Positions 19,098-28,750 of a DNA stretch of 64,000 nt are shown here, piece by piece. The DNA comes from Bacillus sp. EB01. Its GTDB lineage: Bacteria; Bacillota; Bacilli; Bacillales; Cytobacillaceae. Numbering within the stretch: position 1 is the stretch's first letter; every line of letters begins with the position of its first letter. Both the position numbers and the translations under genes were made by a program. The stretch is taken from NCBI RefSeq assembly GCF_000613125.1, contig NZ_HG964497.1:2775189-2839188 (forward strand), written 5' to 3'. Below the pieces are notes generated by a model that did not search any database, was not told where the DNA came from, and saw only the letters and a program-made list of their open reading frames with translations.

Positions 19098-19529
19098 CTA
19101 TATCTGCTTCCGGACAATCTTAGACCAGGCACGGACGCGGTCGGCGGCACCCTTTCGTTCGCCTACAAGATAAACTTCGGAAATAGTCATCGCCCAGTCA
19201 CGGAAAACAGGTCTATGAAGGGACTTCTTTACAACATTCGCCTGCCCTTCTGCGTAGAAGGAGACTTTTTTCCTGATTTCACTCACAGGAAGCTGCTGGT
19301 CATAAGCCTGGCAAAATACCTCCTGGAACTTTGCCATCGCTTCTTCTGTGAATTGAGCTGGATGCTGGATATTGTAACACGCTACAGTCCAGAAATGCTG
19401 GCTGAGCAGTTCCGGATCATCATACTCCCAAGCAAGAATCTCGCCAAGCTGCCCAAAGCAGTCAAGACCGTTCGCCTCGGGTGCCCCGCATTCCGGACAT
19501 CTTTTAGAATAATCAATGGCTCTGTTCAT
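19098..19529 (-). CDS. Hypothetical zinc-finger-like protein (possibly DUF5946)
   Basis: A 143-residue protein with an N-terminal CPECGA and a further cysteine ten residues later, which suggests a small metal site. A conserved-looking HFWTVACYNIQHP follows. I think it belongs to the DUF5946 group but this is from memory only. ATG 19529 has GGAGG eight bases upstream; GTG three codons earlier is too close. It is followed by the AEC gene and preceded by the ADP-ribosylglycohydrolase. No function is known. Confidence 0.65.
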   Translation of the reverse strand: MNRAIDYSKRCPECGAPEANGLDCFGQLGEILAWEYDDPELLSQHFWTVACYNIQHPAQFTEEAMAKFQEVFCQAYDQQLPVSEIRKKVSFYAEGQANVVKKSLHRPVFRDWAMTISEVYLVGERKGAADRVRAWSKIVRKQI

Positions 19530-19580
19530 ACCCTGCACCTCCAGACGTTTTATACCTATTAATTCTTGATGGATACAGGT

Positions 19581-20462
19581 TTACCCTCTTTCTTCATACA
19601 ATTCTGAAAGTTTTTCGGAAAGCTCATCCAGTTCATCTTTATTTAAAAGACAGCTTGTGTATTCTTGAGGAAGTGCATGATATCCGCATGCAAGACCAGC
19701 CAATCCGCCCGCAATGGCGGCAACAGTATCGGTATCATACCCTTCATTAGCGGCACCGATAACGGCCTCTGCGAATGAATTGGAGACAAAAAGCCAGTGA
19801 AGCACCCATTCCATAGTGTCAATGACAAAACCGCTCTGCTCGCATCGGGGCGCATCACCATCTACTACACTCTTGTACCGTGTGCCTTTGACTTCAGTTT
19901 TGATGGCGTCCTTAAGTTCTTCTCCCTTCAAGACCCTCCAGGCGATCCGGTTGTATATAACGCAAGCCTCGTCTGCCAAATCATCGTAATGAGTCATTTT
20001 TGACTGGGCCTTTGTCACCTTCTCGACAGTTTCCAGATCCCTGTAGGCCAGCGCAACGGGCAGGCAGCGCATCAAGGTTCCATTCCCGGCGGATTTTTTC
20101 CCAAGATAGCAATAGTGCGCAGTTCGGGCGGCTTCCTCCCAATTTCCATCATAAATCGAAAAGACGGTAGCGATAATGTTTCCAATATCTTTTGGATTCG
20201 TCCTTTTCCAGGCAAGGAACTCTTCTCCGATAACTTCAACGGGATCCTTGGGATTATCGAGTATCCCCCTTGCAACCGCAAGAGTCATCGCGGTGTCGTC
20301 CGTCGTCTCGCCTTTTTCAAGCTTCCAGACACCACCGCCAACAATATGAATTAACCTTCCATGCCGGCTGGCGATTTGCTCTTTTGTTAAAAATTCCGTC
20401 GTCCCGCCCAGGGCATCCCCAATGGCCAATCCGTATAGCGCGCCTTTCAGTTTGTCCCGCAT
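19581..20462 (-). CDS. ADP-ribosylglycohydrolase family protein
   Basis: The 293-residue protein has the DraG-type fold that removes ADP-ribose from proteins or small molecules using two magnesium ions. Visible motifs are ALYGLAIGDALGG, the metal-binding GETTDDTAMT, and the C-terminal GYDTDTVAAIAGGLAG, all typical of active enzymes. The ATG at 20462 has GGGGG about seven bases away; a longer frame was rejected. No ADP-ribosyltransferase is in this window, so the substrate is unknown. Confidence 0.87.
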   Translation of the reverse strand: MRDKLKGALYGLAIGDALGGTTEFLTKEQIASRHGRLIHIVGGGVWKLEKGETTDDTAMTLAVARGILDNPKDPVEVIGEEFLAWKRTNPKDIGNIIATVFSIYDGNWEEAARTAHYCYLGKKSAGNGTLMRCLPVALAYRDLETVEKVTKAQSKMTHYDDLADEACVIYNRIAWRVLKGEELKDAIKTEVKGTRYKSVVDGDAPRCEQSGFVIDTMEWVLHWLFVSNSFAEAVIGAANEGYDTDTVAAIAGGLAGLACGYHALPQEYTSCLLNKDELDELSEKLSELYEERG

Positions 20463-20615
20463 CTCTTTTCCCCCTGTAAAAGTAGTTGGCATCTTCAATT
20501 CCAATTTAATTGTCGAAACAAGTCCCTTCTGTTTCAGAATGAATGTATAATAGAAGTAAGCCTATATCTTTAATTTCTAGAATACAAAACAACAAGCAGT
20601 TTCTATCTCAGGGAG

Positions 20616-21611
20616 ATGATTGCCATTCTTACGCCAAATGAATTTTTTTGGACAGCAGTGAAAAAGGGGCGAAAAGAAACCATATTGACTCAGCTGCCGC
20701 ATGTCACCCTCACTGACCAAGAAGCGTGCGACCTGCTGGCAAGGAACGGCTATTTGAAAATCGATTCCCTCTATTCACTGGTTTTTGGCCGTTATTCATT
20801 AGCAAGCCAAATGCTGAACCGCCTTCTGCATGGAGCAATCTTGAATCAGTATGAATATGGTGTCAAAGTTCTCCTTCAGCAAGGCGCCGAGGTAAATAAT
20901 CCGAACCACTTTGGCATTCAGCCTATTAATAACATCATACCGTATTCGAGGCATCGCCCGGAAATTATTCAAACACTTCTAGAGTATGGCGCCGATCCAA
21001 ATGTCCTGGATAGAAATCAATCCAATCCGGTCCAGAAGGCCTTGACATATGGGAGGACGGATATTCTTGAGATTTTAAAGGCATATGGTGCTATAGTCGG
21101 CCGCGAAGACCTGAAAAAGGCGCTCTCCTATGCCGCACAGAGTGGCGACAGGGAAAGGGTTGACTTGCTGCTAAAAATCGGCGCCCCTATTACCCATCAT
21201 GCGTATTTTTGGTGCTGCATGGCCAATCAATATGATATGGCCGAATATTTGTTATCAAAAGATGACTCTTTTTCCCTATATACGGACGAAAAGCTGAATA
21301 CCATTCCGATTACCGCCTATCATGGACAGCTTGATTTGTTGAAGGAGTTTTTGAAGCGGGGCCGCTCCAATACTTCACCGGAGAACACCCGAACAATCTT
21401 GTCCATCGCGCTTTATTCGGCCATTGAAGCAGGATTGGGGCACATAGTGAAATATCTTGTTGAACAGGGCGCGGATATTAATTATGTTGATGAGGAAGAA
21501 ACGCCTTATGACTATGCGGTTTCTACCGGCCAGCATTTTTTGGCGAATACAATCCGGCATCTCGGCGGGAAACGCTACCACTCCACACGTAAAGTAATCA
21601 AACTTCATTAA
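20616..21611 (+). CDS. Ankyrin-repeat protein
   Basis: A 331-residue protein with several ankyrin repeats, best seen at ALLNQYEYGVKVLLQQGAEV-like, PEIIQTLLEYGADPN, GRTDILEILKAYGA and GHIVKYLVEQGADIN segments. Such repeats mediate protein-protein contacts; no enzymatic domain or signal peptide was seen. The ATG directly abuts GGGAG, which is too close; an ATT three codons later would have better spacing, so the exact start is uncertain. A TATAAT lies about 65 bases upstream. The partner is unknown. Confidence 0.78.
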   Translation: MIAILTPNEFFWTAVKKGRKETILTQLPHVTLTDQEACDLLARNGYLKIDSLYSLVFGRYSLASQMLNRLLHGAILNQYEYGVKVLLQQGAEVNNPNHFGIQPINNIIPYSRHRPEIIQTLLEYGADPNVLDRNQSNPVQKALTYGRTDILEILKAYGAIVGREDLKKALSYAAQSGDRERVDLLLKIGAPITHHAYFWCCMANQYDMAEYLLSKDDSFSLYTDEKLNTIPITAYHGQLDLLKEFLKRGRSNTSPENTRTILSIALYSAIEAGLGHIVKYLVEQGADINYVDEEETPYDYAVSTGQHFLANTIRHLGGKRYHSTRKVIKLH

Positions 21612-21697
21612 ACCCTTGGTATAAGCAGCTTGATAAGTACAGAATTAAAAGGTTCTTCCGCAAGATTAAATAACTGGAATTATCCCCGTTCACAAAA

Positions 21698-21733
21698 AGA
21701 AATGGACCTCTAACTCGGAGGTCCATTTCTTTC
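21698..21733. terminator. Bidirectional terminator between the ankyrin and ROK genes
   Basis: AGAAATGGACCTC pairs perfectly with GAGGTCCATTTCT around a seven-base loop, with A-rich and T-rich flanks on both sides. It separates two convergent genes. Confidence 0.9.
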
Positions 21734-21753
21734 TTCGCAACTATTTTAGAAAA

Positions 21754-22980
21754 CTATACTGTTTCTGTTTTGAACAGTTTGTGTAAAATCAATACCACTG
21801 CTCCTAATGCCATACCTGTTTTCCCTAATTCCGAACAAACTACAGAAATATGCTCATGGGGACTTTTAAATGTATATTTCTCTATCATTTTTTTTAATGG
21901 AGCCACGACAAAATCACCTTGTTCAAATATATATCCTTCTAGAATCAGCTTTGAAGGCTTGAGAAGATTAACCATATTCGCTATCGCCAGGCCGAGTGAA
22001 TTCCCGGTTTCTTCTAAAATGGAAATAGCAAAAGTGTCGCCTTTCCTGGCTGCATTAAATACCATTTCTAATGAAAGTTCCGTTTTCCCAACTGTTAACC
22101 ATTCGTGAATGATAGACCCGGGATGATCATTTACACCCCTTTTTGCCTTTTTAAGAATGGCAGATTCTGATGCATATGCTTCCAGACAACCATTATTCCC
22201 GCATTGGCATTTTTCTCCATTCAATTTTACGATGGTATGGCCAATTTCTCCTGCAGTATTAAATGAACTTCTATAAATTTCATCATTTATAAAGATACCG
22301 GAGCCTATACCTCGCCCTACACTTAGGCAAATGAAATCCGAGACATTCTGGCCTTGTCCAAACCAGCTTTCAGCGATGGCCAGTGACCGTACATCATTTT
22401 CAACTAAAACAGGAAGATTGAATTCTCTTTCCAGCGTTTCTTTTAGAGGTATATCCTCAAGATGCAAGTGCGGGGAAAAGATGGCGACACCTTGAACCGG
22501 ATCAACCAACCCGTGCATGGCAAAACCGATTCCAAGAATTAAAGACCGTTCAATCTTCGAATGATGGATGACATAATCTATTTTTTCAATGACCATCTCC
22601 AAAAATTCATCTTTTGTTGGAAGTTCGGATATTTCCTGGCTGAAACTATTAATGATTTTTCCATCCATGGTACTCAATATGACCCGGATTACTTCAGCTG
22701 CTGCATAAACACCGATTATATAATAAGCTGAGTAATTAATACTAAGCAGGATTGGTTTTCTGCCGCCAGCAATAGTCGAAGTAGCTGCCTCTTCCTCTGT
22801 TATCAGGTCCTGTTCGATTAATTCACTGACTAATGAACTGACAGTTGGTTTTGTCAGCTTTGTCAATTTGGCAATATCCGCCCTCGAGATTGGTTCTTTT
22901 ATGCGAATCGTGTTTAAAACCGTTGATTGATTATGCTGCTTCATTCTTTCGAAACTTCCGGTTCTAATATCGTTAATCAT
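21754..22980 (-). CDS. ROK-family transcriptional regulator (XylR/NagC type)
   Basis: A 408-residue ROK repressor. The N-terminal winged helix (about residues 12-70) includes ISRADIAKLTKLTKPTVSSLV. The ROK sugar-binding domain has GIGFAMHGLVD, GRGIGSGIF, GEIGH and the zinc motif CQCGNNGCLE. By position it is the likely regulator of the adjacent importer and GH2 enzyme (23.1-28.3 kb). The inducer would be a sugar released by that enzyme. A terminator lies between it and the GH2 gene, so it has its own promoter or is expressed by read-through. Confidence 0.9.
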   Translation of the reverse strand: MINDIRTGSFERMKQHNQSTVLNTIRIKEPISRADIAKLTKLTKPTVSSLVSELIEQDLITEEEAATSTIAGGRKPILLSINYSAYYIIGVYAAAEVIRVILSTMDGKIINSFSQEISELPTKDEFLEMVIEKIDYVIHHSKIERSLILGIGFAMHGLVDPVQGVAIFSPHLHLEDIPLKETLEREFNLPVLVENDVRSLAIAESWFGQGQNVSDFICLSVGRGIGSGIFINDEIYRSSFNTAGEIGHTIVKLNGEKCQCGNNGCLEAYASESAILKKAKRGVNDHPGSIIHEWLTVGKTELSLEMVFNAARKGDTFAISILEETGNSLGLAIANMVNLLKPSKLILEGYIFEQGDFVVAPLKKMIEKYTFKSPHEHISVVCSELGKTGMALGAVVLILHKLFKTETV

Positions 22981-23084
22981 TTATATCACCTCTTTTCCAG
23001 TAATCGGGTTTATCTACTAGATCTCATGCAAAAACCACCGTAACCCTAGTGATACTGGATTTATCATTTTTGGTTATATAAAAA

Positions 23085-23141
23085 TCCTTTCTTAAAAGTA
23101 CGCTTAAACCTGAAATAGCGACATTTAAGAAAGGATTTTCC
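23085..23141 (-). terminator. Terminator after the GH2 gene
   Basis: AAAATCCTTTCTTAAA pairs with its near-exact complement TTTTAAGAAAGGATTTT across a loop of about 24 bases. It lies seven bases after the GH2 stop codon. Confidence 0.8.
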
Positions 23142-23147
23142 TTAAAT

Positions 23148-24950
23148 TTATTTTTTCACAATACCAGAAATCCACATATCGTTGATTTCCCTGATTTTTG
23201 CTAGTTCACATTTTGGTTCTCGGTTATACGATAATAGTCCATTGATTTCTTGTTCCACATCCGTTAACTGGGTATAACAAAAGCCATGCAGCGCTTTTGA
23301 AGCATAAACTGCTTCCATGACCCTGCGATAATCTGCGACAAACTCCTGCTCATTTTTTACAGATGTATAGCCCCAGCCTTGGTCGTCACCGACTTTAAAA
23401 CCAATGCCTCCAAATTCTGTCAGCAAAATAGGTTCGCCTTTATGCTCAAATCCATCAGCATAGATTCCACGTCTGGCTGGTTTGGATTCAAGGAGATTTT
23501 CTTTTGTGGAAAGGGAATCCTTAAATTCTTCGTATTTGGCCTTTTCATCACTGGAACCGTGAGCATAATTATGAATCGCACAAATATCCGTTTCGGTCTG
23601 CTCCCAGCCATCATTTGAAATCACTAAACGGGTTTGATCCAGAGAATGAACAAGGTGGTACATCGCTAAAGAATGGTGTTGCTGCTGTTTATTTGCCTTG
23701 ATGAATGGGACTCCCCAGCTTTCGTTCACTGGAACCCAAGCTACGATTGACGGATGGTTATAATCCCGTTCAATAATTTCAATCCATTCTTTCGTCAGTC
23801 TGGCAGCTGCGTCTTCACTATAGGATGGCGATGCGGCACATTCCCCCCAGACAAGGAAACCAAGCTTATCAGCCCAATAAAGAAAACGCGGATCCTCTAC
23901 TTTTTGATGTTTTCTACATCCATTAAAACCCATTTCCAAAGCGAGTACAATATCTTTTTTGAGATCCTCGTCTGTAGGAGCTGTTAATAACCCTTCAGGC
24001 CAATAGCCTTGGTCAAGGACTAATTTTTGATAGTATGGTTTGTTATTTAGGTAGACCATTCCATTTTCAGCATGAACTTTTCTCATACCAAAATAAGAGC
24101 CAATCTCGTCAAGAATTGTTTCTTTATCTTTTAGCGTGAGTTTTATATCAAATAAGTTTGGATTTTCAGGTGTCCAGTTCCAGCCGTCATGATGGAAAGC
24201 TGTTCTGAAAACTTTGCGATTATACAGATTAATTGCGCGTTTATTATATGCCTCTAAAATTTCAATTGAATCATTGGTAACTCTTTCACCCTTAAAGGTG
24301 ATTTCTATTTCTACTTGCTTATTCGTACTTTCACCATCAACCTCGAACTCTACAATAATATCCCCACGATCGATATCTGGCGTAAACCTTAGTTTTGAAA
24401 TACTAGCTGAGCTAACTGGCTCCAGCCAAACGGTTTGCCAGATACCAGTAGTACGGGTATACCAAATGGAATCCGACTTTTCAATCCAGAACTGCTTTCC
24501 TCTAGGAATAGTTTCGTCTGTGGAAGGATCCTCCACTCTCACCACTACATTTTCATTACCCCATGTTAAATAATCGGTAATATCAAAGGAGAAACCTACG
24601 TGGCCTCCTTCATGAAAACCAGCGTACTGGCCATTGACATAAACCCACGCCCGGTAGTCTACCGCTCCAAAATGCAACATGACCCTCTGATGATCCCAAC
24701 TTTTTGGAACTGTAAATTCACGGCGGTACCATACCTGATCATGAAACCTAGAATCATTTATGCCGCTTAATTTTGTTTGGTAAGCAAATGGAACCGTAAT
24801 TTTCCTATCAAATGCATTTTCTTTTTGAAACCACTTTTCCTTTATACCGATGTTATTATCATCAAAAGCGAAATCCCATTCGCCATTTAAATTCATCCAC
24901 TTTTTTCTAACGAATTGCGGTCTCGGATATTCATTACGAGGTATTAGCAT
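23148..24950 (-). CDS. Glycoside hydrolase family 2 protein (beta-galactosidase/beta-glucuronidase type)
   Basis: A 600-residue cytoplasmic GH2 enzyme: sugar-binding jelly roll (about 15-180, with VYVNGQYAGFHEGG), immunoglobulin-like domain (about 185-290), and TIM barrel (about 300-595). The acid/base is Glu410 in VPVNESWG and the nucleophile is Glu512 in LTEFGG. It is short for GH2, lacking the C-terminal domains of LacZ. The substrate cannot be fixed; a beta-galactoside or related glycoside is likely from context. The ribosome binding site is weak (AGGA about 13 bases away), and the gene follows the two permease genes at 36 bases, so translation may rely on the operon. Confidence 0.88.
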   Translation of the reverse strand: MLIPRNEYPRPQFVRKKWMNLNGEWDFAFDDNNIGIKEKWFQKENAFDRKITVPFAYQTKLSGINDSRFHDQVWYRREFTVPKSWDHQRVMLHFGAVDYRAWVYVNGQYAGFHEGGHVGFSFDITDYLTWGNENVVVRVEDPSTDETIPRGKQFWIEKSDSIWYTRTTGIWQTVWLEPVSSASISKLRFTPDIDRGDIIVEFEVDGESTNKQVEIEITFKGERVTNDSIEILEAYNKRAINLYNRKVFRTAFHHDGWNWTPENPNLFDIKLTLKDKETILDEIGSYFGMRKVHAENGMVYLNNKPYYQKLVLDQGYWPEGLLTAPTDEDLKKDIVLALEMGFNGCRKHQKVEDPRFLYWADKLGFLVWGECAASPSYSEDAAARLTKEWIEIIERDYNHPSIVAWVPVNESWGVPFIKANKQQQHHSLAMYHLVHSLDQTRLVISNDGWEQTETDICAIHNYAHGSSDEKAKYEEFKDSLSTKENLLESKPARRGIYADGFEHKGEPILLTEFGGIGFKVGDDQGWGYTSVKNEQEFVADYRRVMEAVYASKALHGFCYTQLTDVEQEINGLLSYNREPKCELAKIREINDMWISGIVKK

Positions 24951-24986
24951 GATGTATTCTCATTCCTTTCATGTTAATCAATCTAT

Positions 24987-25817
24987 TTATTTAATACCGG
25001 TCTGATTTACTCCTTTAATAAACGAGCGCTGGCCAATGATAAACAATAGAACAGCTGGAATGGTTGCTATCGATGTTAACGCCATCAACCTTCCTGGTGA
25101 AGACACAAAGCTGCCTTGCTGCATGATGGCAATCCCTGTTGTGATGGTTCTCATTTCCGGAGAGTTGGTTGTGACGAGCGGCCATAGAAAGTCATTATAG
25201 ATTGACATAAAGGTAAAGATAGCTAGTGTCCAAATAACTGGTTTTGCGGAGGGCAGAACCACTTTTACGAATACTTGCCACTTATTAGCTCCGTCCAGGA
25301 AAGCGGCCTCTTCCAATTCTTTAGGAAAGCCCCGGAAATATTGGTAAAGCAAGAATACACCAAAGGCGTTTGCGGAATATGGAAGAATCAGCACCGCATA
25401 TGTGTCCAAAAGGCCAAGTGCGTTGAATTCCATGTACAACGGTAAGAACGTTATTACCCAGGGAATGGTCAAGGATCCAATAAAAATGCTAATCAGTGTC
25501 TTTTTAAACGGTACATTAAGGCGTGCTAGTCCGTATGCTGCCAAAGTATCGACCGTAAGCACGATTAAAGTGCCGATAAGACCCACAAATAGAGAGTTCC
25601 CCATCCATTTCAATACAGGCGTATCGGTATTTCCTGCTAACGTATACTGATAATTCTCCAGTGTAAATACTTCCGGCAACCATTTGATGCCTGCCGTGAA
25701 TGCTTCCTGATCCGTTTTAAAAGAAGTAGCCAGCATCCATAAAATCGGAACAATAAATACTAAGCCTACAATTATAGCTACGATTACAATGAGAATCTTG
25801 AACAATTTTCTATGCAA
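24987..25817 (-). CDS. Carbohydrate ABC transporter permease (MalG type)
   Basis: One of two membrane subunits of a CUT1 oligosaccharide importer. The 276-residue protein has six predicted helices and the EAA loop EEAAFLDGANKWQVFVKVVLP that docks the ATPase. It starts with TTG, preceded by AGGAG at nine bases, six bases after the partner permease. No ATPase gene is in the operon, so a shared ATPase of the MsmX type is expected. Confidence 0.92.
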   Translation of the reverse strand: MHRKLFKILIVIVAIIVGLVFIVPILWMLATSFKTDQEAFTAGIKWLPEVFTLENYQYTLAGNTDTPVLKWMGNSLFVGLIGTLIVLTVDTLAAYGLARLNVPFKKTLISIFIGSLTIPWVITFLPLYMEFNALGLLDTYAVLILPYSANAFGVFLLYQYFRGFPKELEEAAFLDGANKWQVFVKVVLPSAKPVIWTLAIFTFMSIYNDFLWPLVTTNSPEMRTITTGIAIMQQGSFVSSPGRLMALTSIATIPAVLLFIIGQRSFIKGVNQTGIK

Positions 25818-25823
25818 GCCGAT

Positions 25824-26714
25824 CTACTCCTTTCGATTGGTTAATTTGAATTGGACGATCGATATAACAATCATAATTAAAGCCATCAAAATGGACATTG
25901 CTGCGGCATTGCCCAATTGCCGCTGTTCGAAAGCTTCATCAACAATGTTCATTAACAGAACCTTAGTCTCCGTTCCCGGACCGCCCCGCGTCATGAGGAA
26001 TGGCTGTCCATAAATATTAAATGAAGCAATCGTTGATGTAATTGTGACAAACAGCATCGTCGGTCTAATGCTTGGCAGCGTGATATGAATAAAGCGCTGC
26101 CAGCGGCTTGCACCATCAAGCGACCCAGCTTCGTAGAGTTCCTCTGATACATCATTTAATGCGTTAATAAAAATGACCATATTAAACCCAATCGTCCACC
26201 ACAGTGTTGCAATTACGAGCGAAACCCAAGCCCATGGAAGTTCTGTAAGCCACGGAATGATTGGCATGCCCAATTTAAGTAAGTACTGATTGATTAACCC
26301 GCTATTCGTATCGAGAATCCACAACCAAATGATTGCTACTACTGACACAGAAACTGCATAGGGAATAAAATAAACGGTGCGGAAAAATCCTCTTATTTTT
26401 CCTGGCAAGGCATTCACTAACAATGCCAGCCCCAATCCAACGATAATCAATAACGGCACACTAAAGACAACAAATTGGAGAGTATTTTTTAACCCTTCAA
26501 AAAATAAACCATTTAAATACGAGTCACCATCAAAGATATTCATAAAGTTTTTCAATCCAACAAATTCATGTTCCGGATTCAATAAATCCCAGTTTGTAAG
26601 ACTCATATAGGCACCATAACCTATTGGGATTAATAGAAACATAACAAACAATAATAAGTAAGGAAGTACAAACAGACTTGAAGTCAATTGTGATTTCCAA
26701 CTTGATTTATTCAT
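25824..26714 (-). CDS. Carbohydrate ABC transporter permease (MalF/UgpA type)
   Basis: The 296-residue partner permease of the CUT1 importer, with six helices and the coupling loop EELYEAGSLDGASRWQRFIH. It begins behind AAGGAGGAAG. A gap of 275 bases with a dispersed repeat element lies between it and the binding-protein gene upstream; the transcript probably runs through, with the element reducing permease expression relative to the binding protein (inference). Confidence 0.92.
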   Translation of the reverse strand: MNKSSWKSQLTSSLFVLPYLLLFVMFLLIPIGYGAYMSLTNWDLLNPEHEFVGLKNFMNIFDGDSYLNGLFFEGLKNTLQFVVFSVPLLIIVGLGLALLVNALPGKIRGFFRTVYFIPYAVSVSVVAIIWLWILDTNSGLINQYLLKLGMPIIPWLTELPWAWVSLVIATLWWTIGFNMVIFINALNDVSEELYEAGSLDGASRWQRFIHITLPSIRPTMLFVTITSTIASFNIYGQPFLMTRGGPGTETKVLLMNIVDEAFEQRQLGNAAAMSILMALIMIVISIVQFKLTNRKE

Positions 26715-26764
26715 ATCCCTTCCTCCTTTCGATTTCTAATCATTTTAAAAAGGCTGCGCTAAAC

Positions 26765-26905
26765 AAAACTGTTGATTTCCGCTCCAGGCGCTTCGCTTTC
26801 CACGGGCGGCCTGGGAGCCTCCTCAGCGCGAGCGCCTGCGGGGACTCCCACTGACCTTTTCTCCCGTAGGAGTCTTCGCGCCTTCCGCTACTTCAACTCT
26901 GATTA
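26765..26905. repeat. Dispersed Bacillaceae intergenic repeat, about 140 bp
   Basis: The segment starts TTGATTTCCGCTCCAGGCGC, passes through CGCTTTCCACGGGCGGCC, GCGCGAGCGCCTGCGGGG and CTCCCGTAGGAGTC, and ends GCGCCTTCCGCTACTTCAAC. It is GC-rich and highly foldable. I recognise this as a repeat seen many times per genome in Bacillus-type bacteria. It sits inside the importer operon between the binding-protein and permease genes. A fragment of the same element is visible near 58575. Confidence 0.65.
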
Positions 26906-26989
26906 AAAAACAATATTATCCTTTAACACAGCCTTATAAAAAGAGAGGCGTGCAGGTGAGTTCATCCACCCGTCCGCCTCCAACCATCA

Positions 26990-28258
26990 TTACTTATTCA
27001 ATATTTGTTCAGCCTTTTTATTTGCATCCTCCAATGCTTTTTTCGGATCCTTTTGGCCAAGTAGCGCAAGGTTCACTTCCGCCCATAATGGTTCAGACAA
27101 TTGACCCCAGTTCGCAACGAGAGGTGCAAATTTAGCATATTCAAATTCTGATGCTACAATTGGCTGCTGCTTCATTTGCTTGAACTCTTCGTTTTCCTCA
27201 TAAATCTCCTTTGAAGCAGGTGCTTGTCCAGATTTAGCCCATTCCATTGTGTTACCGGCAACGTATTTTAGGAAATCAGCAATACCCTCTAATTTTTCTG
27301 TATCCTTTACAGTGGCAGGAATAACAAAGTTATGTCCGTTTGCGTAAACAGCTTGTTGTTTTGTTCCAAGCTGCGGGACTTCAGCTACACCATAGTTAAT
27401 ACCAGCTTTATCCCATTGTTCCATCATCCAAGGCCCATTTAGATGCATCGCATTTTTGCCTTGCAAGAATAGGGTAACTTCACCATCTTGCTGGACATTT
27501 TTAGGTGAAACCTTTTCTTTATGAATCAAATCACTATAAAACGTTAACGCTTCAACCGCTTCCGGACTGTTGTAGTTTGGCTTGCCATCCTTCATTAATT
27601 CGCCGCCATTCTGGAATAAAATCGTCGGGAAAATGAATTGGTTTGGCCATAGTGTTGGTACGACAAATCCGTATTGGTTCTTTGATGAATCAGTCAGCTT
27701 TTTAGCTGCCCCAACGAATTCTTCACGATTGGTTGGCGGATTCTCCGGGTCTAAACCCGCTGCTTCAAATAAGTCCTTGTTATAATACATAACCAAAGGA
27801 TGGATATCTAAAGGAATGGAATATTGTTTTCCATCAATATTTCCAGCATTCCAGGCAGTTTCCGAATAATCTTCTGCTTTCAAACCAGTCTTTTCAATTG
27901 TATCGCCTAAGTCTTTCAATAAATTTTTATCAGCATAATTCTTCATTTGATCTGTATGCACGATTAACACATCAGGTCCACTTTTTTGACCTGATAAAGA
28001 GAGGTCAACTGTTTTATAATAATCAGACTGAGGAACAACTTGAAAATCCACTTCGTATTTATCCTGCGACTTATTATAGTTTTCAACAATTGTCTTCATT
28101 CGCGGGCCATCAGCGCCAGAGAAAGGAGCCCAGTACGTAATTTTATCGCCATTGCCTCCACCAGAATTACTAGTTTCTTCTTTGGTCCCGGAACAAGCTG
28201 CTAGAGATCCAAGTGTTAGAACTGCAGTTAACGTGATACCTAACCATTTCTTTTTCAA
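26990..28258 (-). CDS. Extracellular sugar-binding lipoprotein (CUT1 importer)
   Basis: The 422-residue solute-binding protein captures the oligosaccharide for the permeases downstream. It has a lipoprotein signal with lipobox SLAAC (Cys22), then the family 1 binding-protein fold, starting ITYWAPFSGADGPRM, with the CUT1-type KDLFEAAGLDPENPPTNREEF segment. The start codon is TTG with GGGGGAG six bases upstream. A cre-like site and a palindrome lie just upstream. It is the first gene of its operon. Confidence 0.92.
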   Translation of the reverse strand: MKKKWLGITLTAVLTLGSLAACSGTKEETSNSGGGNGDKITYWAPFSGADGPRMKTIVENYNKSQDKYEVDFQVVPQSDYYKTVDLSLSGQKSGPDVLIVHTDQMKNYADKNLLKDLGDTIEKTGLKAEDYSETAWNAGNIDGKQYSIPLDIHPLVMYYNKDLFEAAGLDPENPPTNREEFVGAAKKLTDSSKNQYGFVVPTLWPNQFIFPTILFQNGGELMKDGKPNYNSPEAVEALTFYSDLIHKEKVSPKNVQQDGEVTLFLQGKNAMHLNGPWMMEQWDKAGINYGVAEVPQLGTKQQAVYANGHNFVIPATVKDTEKLEGIADFLKYVAGNTMEWAKSGQAPASKEIYEENEEFKQMKQQPIVASEFEYAKFAPLVANWGQLSEPLWAEVNLALLGQKDPKKALEDANKKAEQILNK

Positions 28259-28278
28259 AATTGTCTCCCCCTTAAAGG

Positions 28279-28300
28279 TTAGTTAAATTAATTTACCAAC
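28279..28300 (-). promoter_or_regulatory. Candidate ROK-regulator operator upstream of the importer operon
   Basis: TTAGTTAAATTAATTTACCAA is a near-palindrome: AAATTAATTT flanked by TTAGT and ACCAA. It lies about 20-40 bases before the start of the binding-protein gene, a usual place for a ROK/XylR-type operator. No second copy was found near the ROK gene, so this is tentative. Confidence 0.3.
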
Positions 28301-28317
28301 TATACTCATATTAATAT

Positions 28318-28331
28318 TGTAAGCGCTTTTT
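28318..28331 (-). promoter_or_regulatory. cre-like site upstream of the first sugar importer
   Basis: TGTAAGCGCTTTTT matches 11 or 12 of the 14 positions of the CcpA cre consensus, including the CG core and the TGTAAGCGCTT half. It lies about 60 bases upstream of the start codon, which suggests glucose repression of the operon. Confidence 0.6.
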
Positions 28332-28750
28332 GTCAAACAATTTAAACCTATATTAAATCGATAAAAAGATATATTATTTGGTCCTAACTATAGAAATGGT
28401 TAAGCATTCCTGATAATTTTCCTTTAACAGTGTAAGCCACTCTTTATTCATATGGTTTCTGACTCTTTAGTGTAAAAAAATGAAGAAATCATACCACTAA
28501 AAAATACCAAATGCAGAAAAGGATTTTCTAGATATAAACCCGTTACAGTATTTTTTTGAAACCTCTTCCTCACTACTCCCCTCCTTTTGACTATTTTCTC
28601 CATGTTTGTCTCTCTCTTACTCTATTATTTCACAAAAATTTAAGTATTTTTGTAAACTAGCAGAAATATTTGTAACATAATAGAAATATATTTCGTTTAT
28701 TAAAGTGATTGCGAAATTTACGAACAAATGGGAAAGGAAATGAGGAAAAA
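28332..28750. other. Divergent promoter region between importer and deacetylase
   Basis: About 420 A/T-rich bases separate the minus-strand importer operon from the plus-strand deacetylase gene. Promoters for both should lie here. I see no additional gene, hairpin with T tract, or repeat. Confidence 0.4.
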
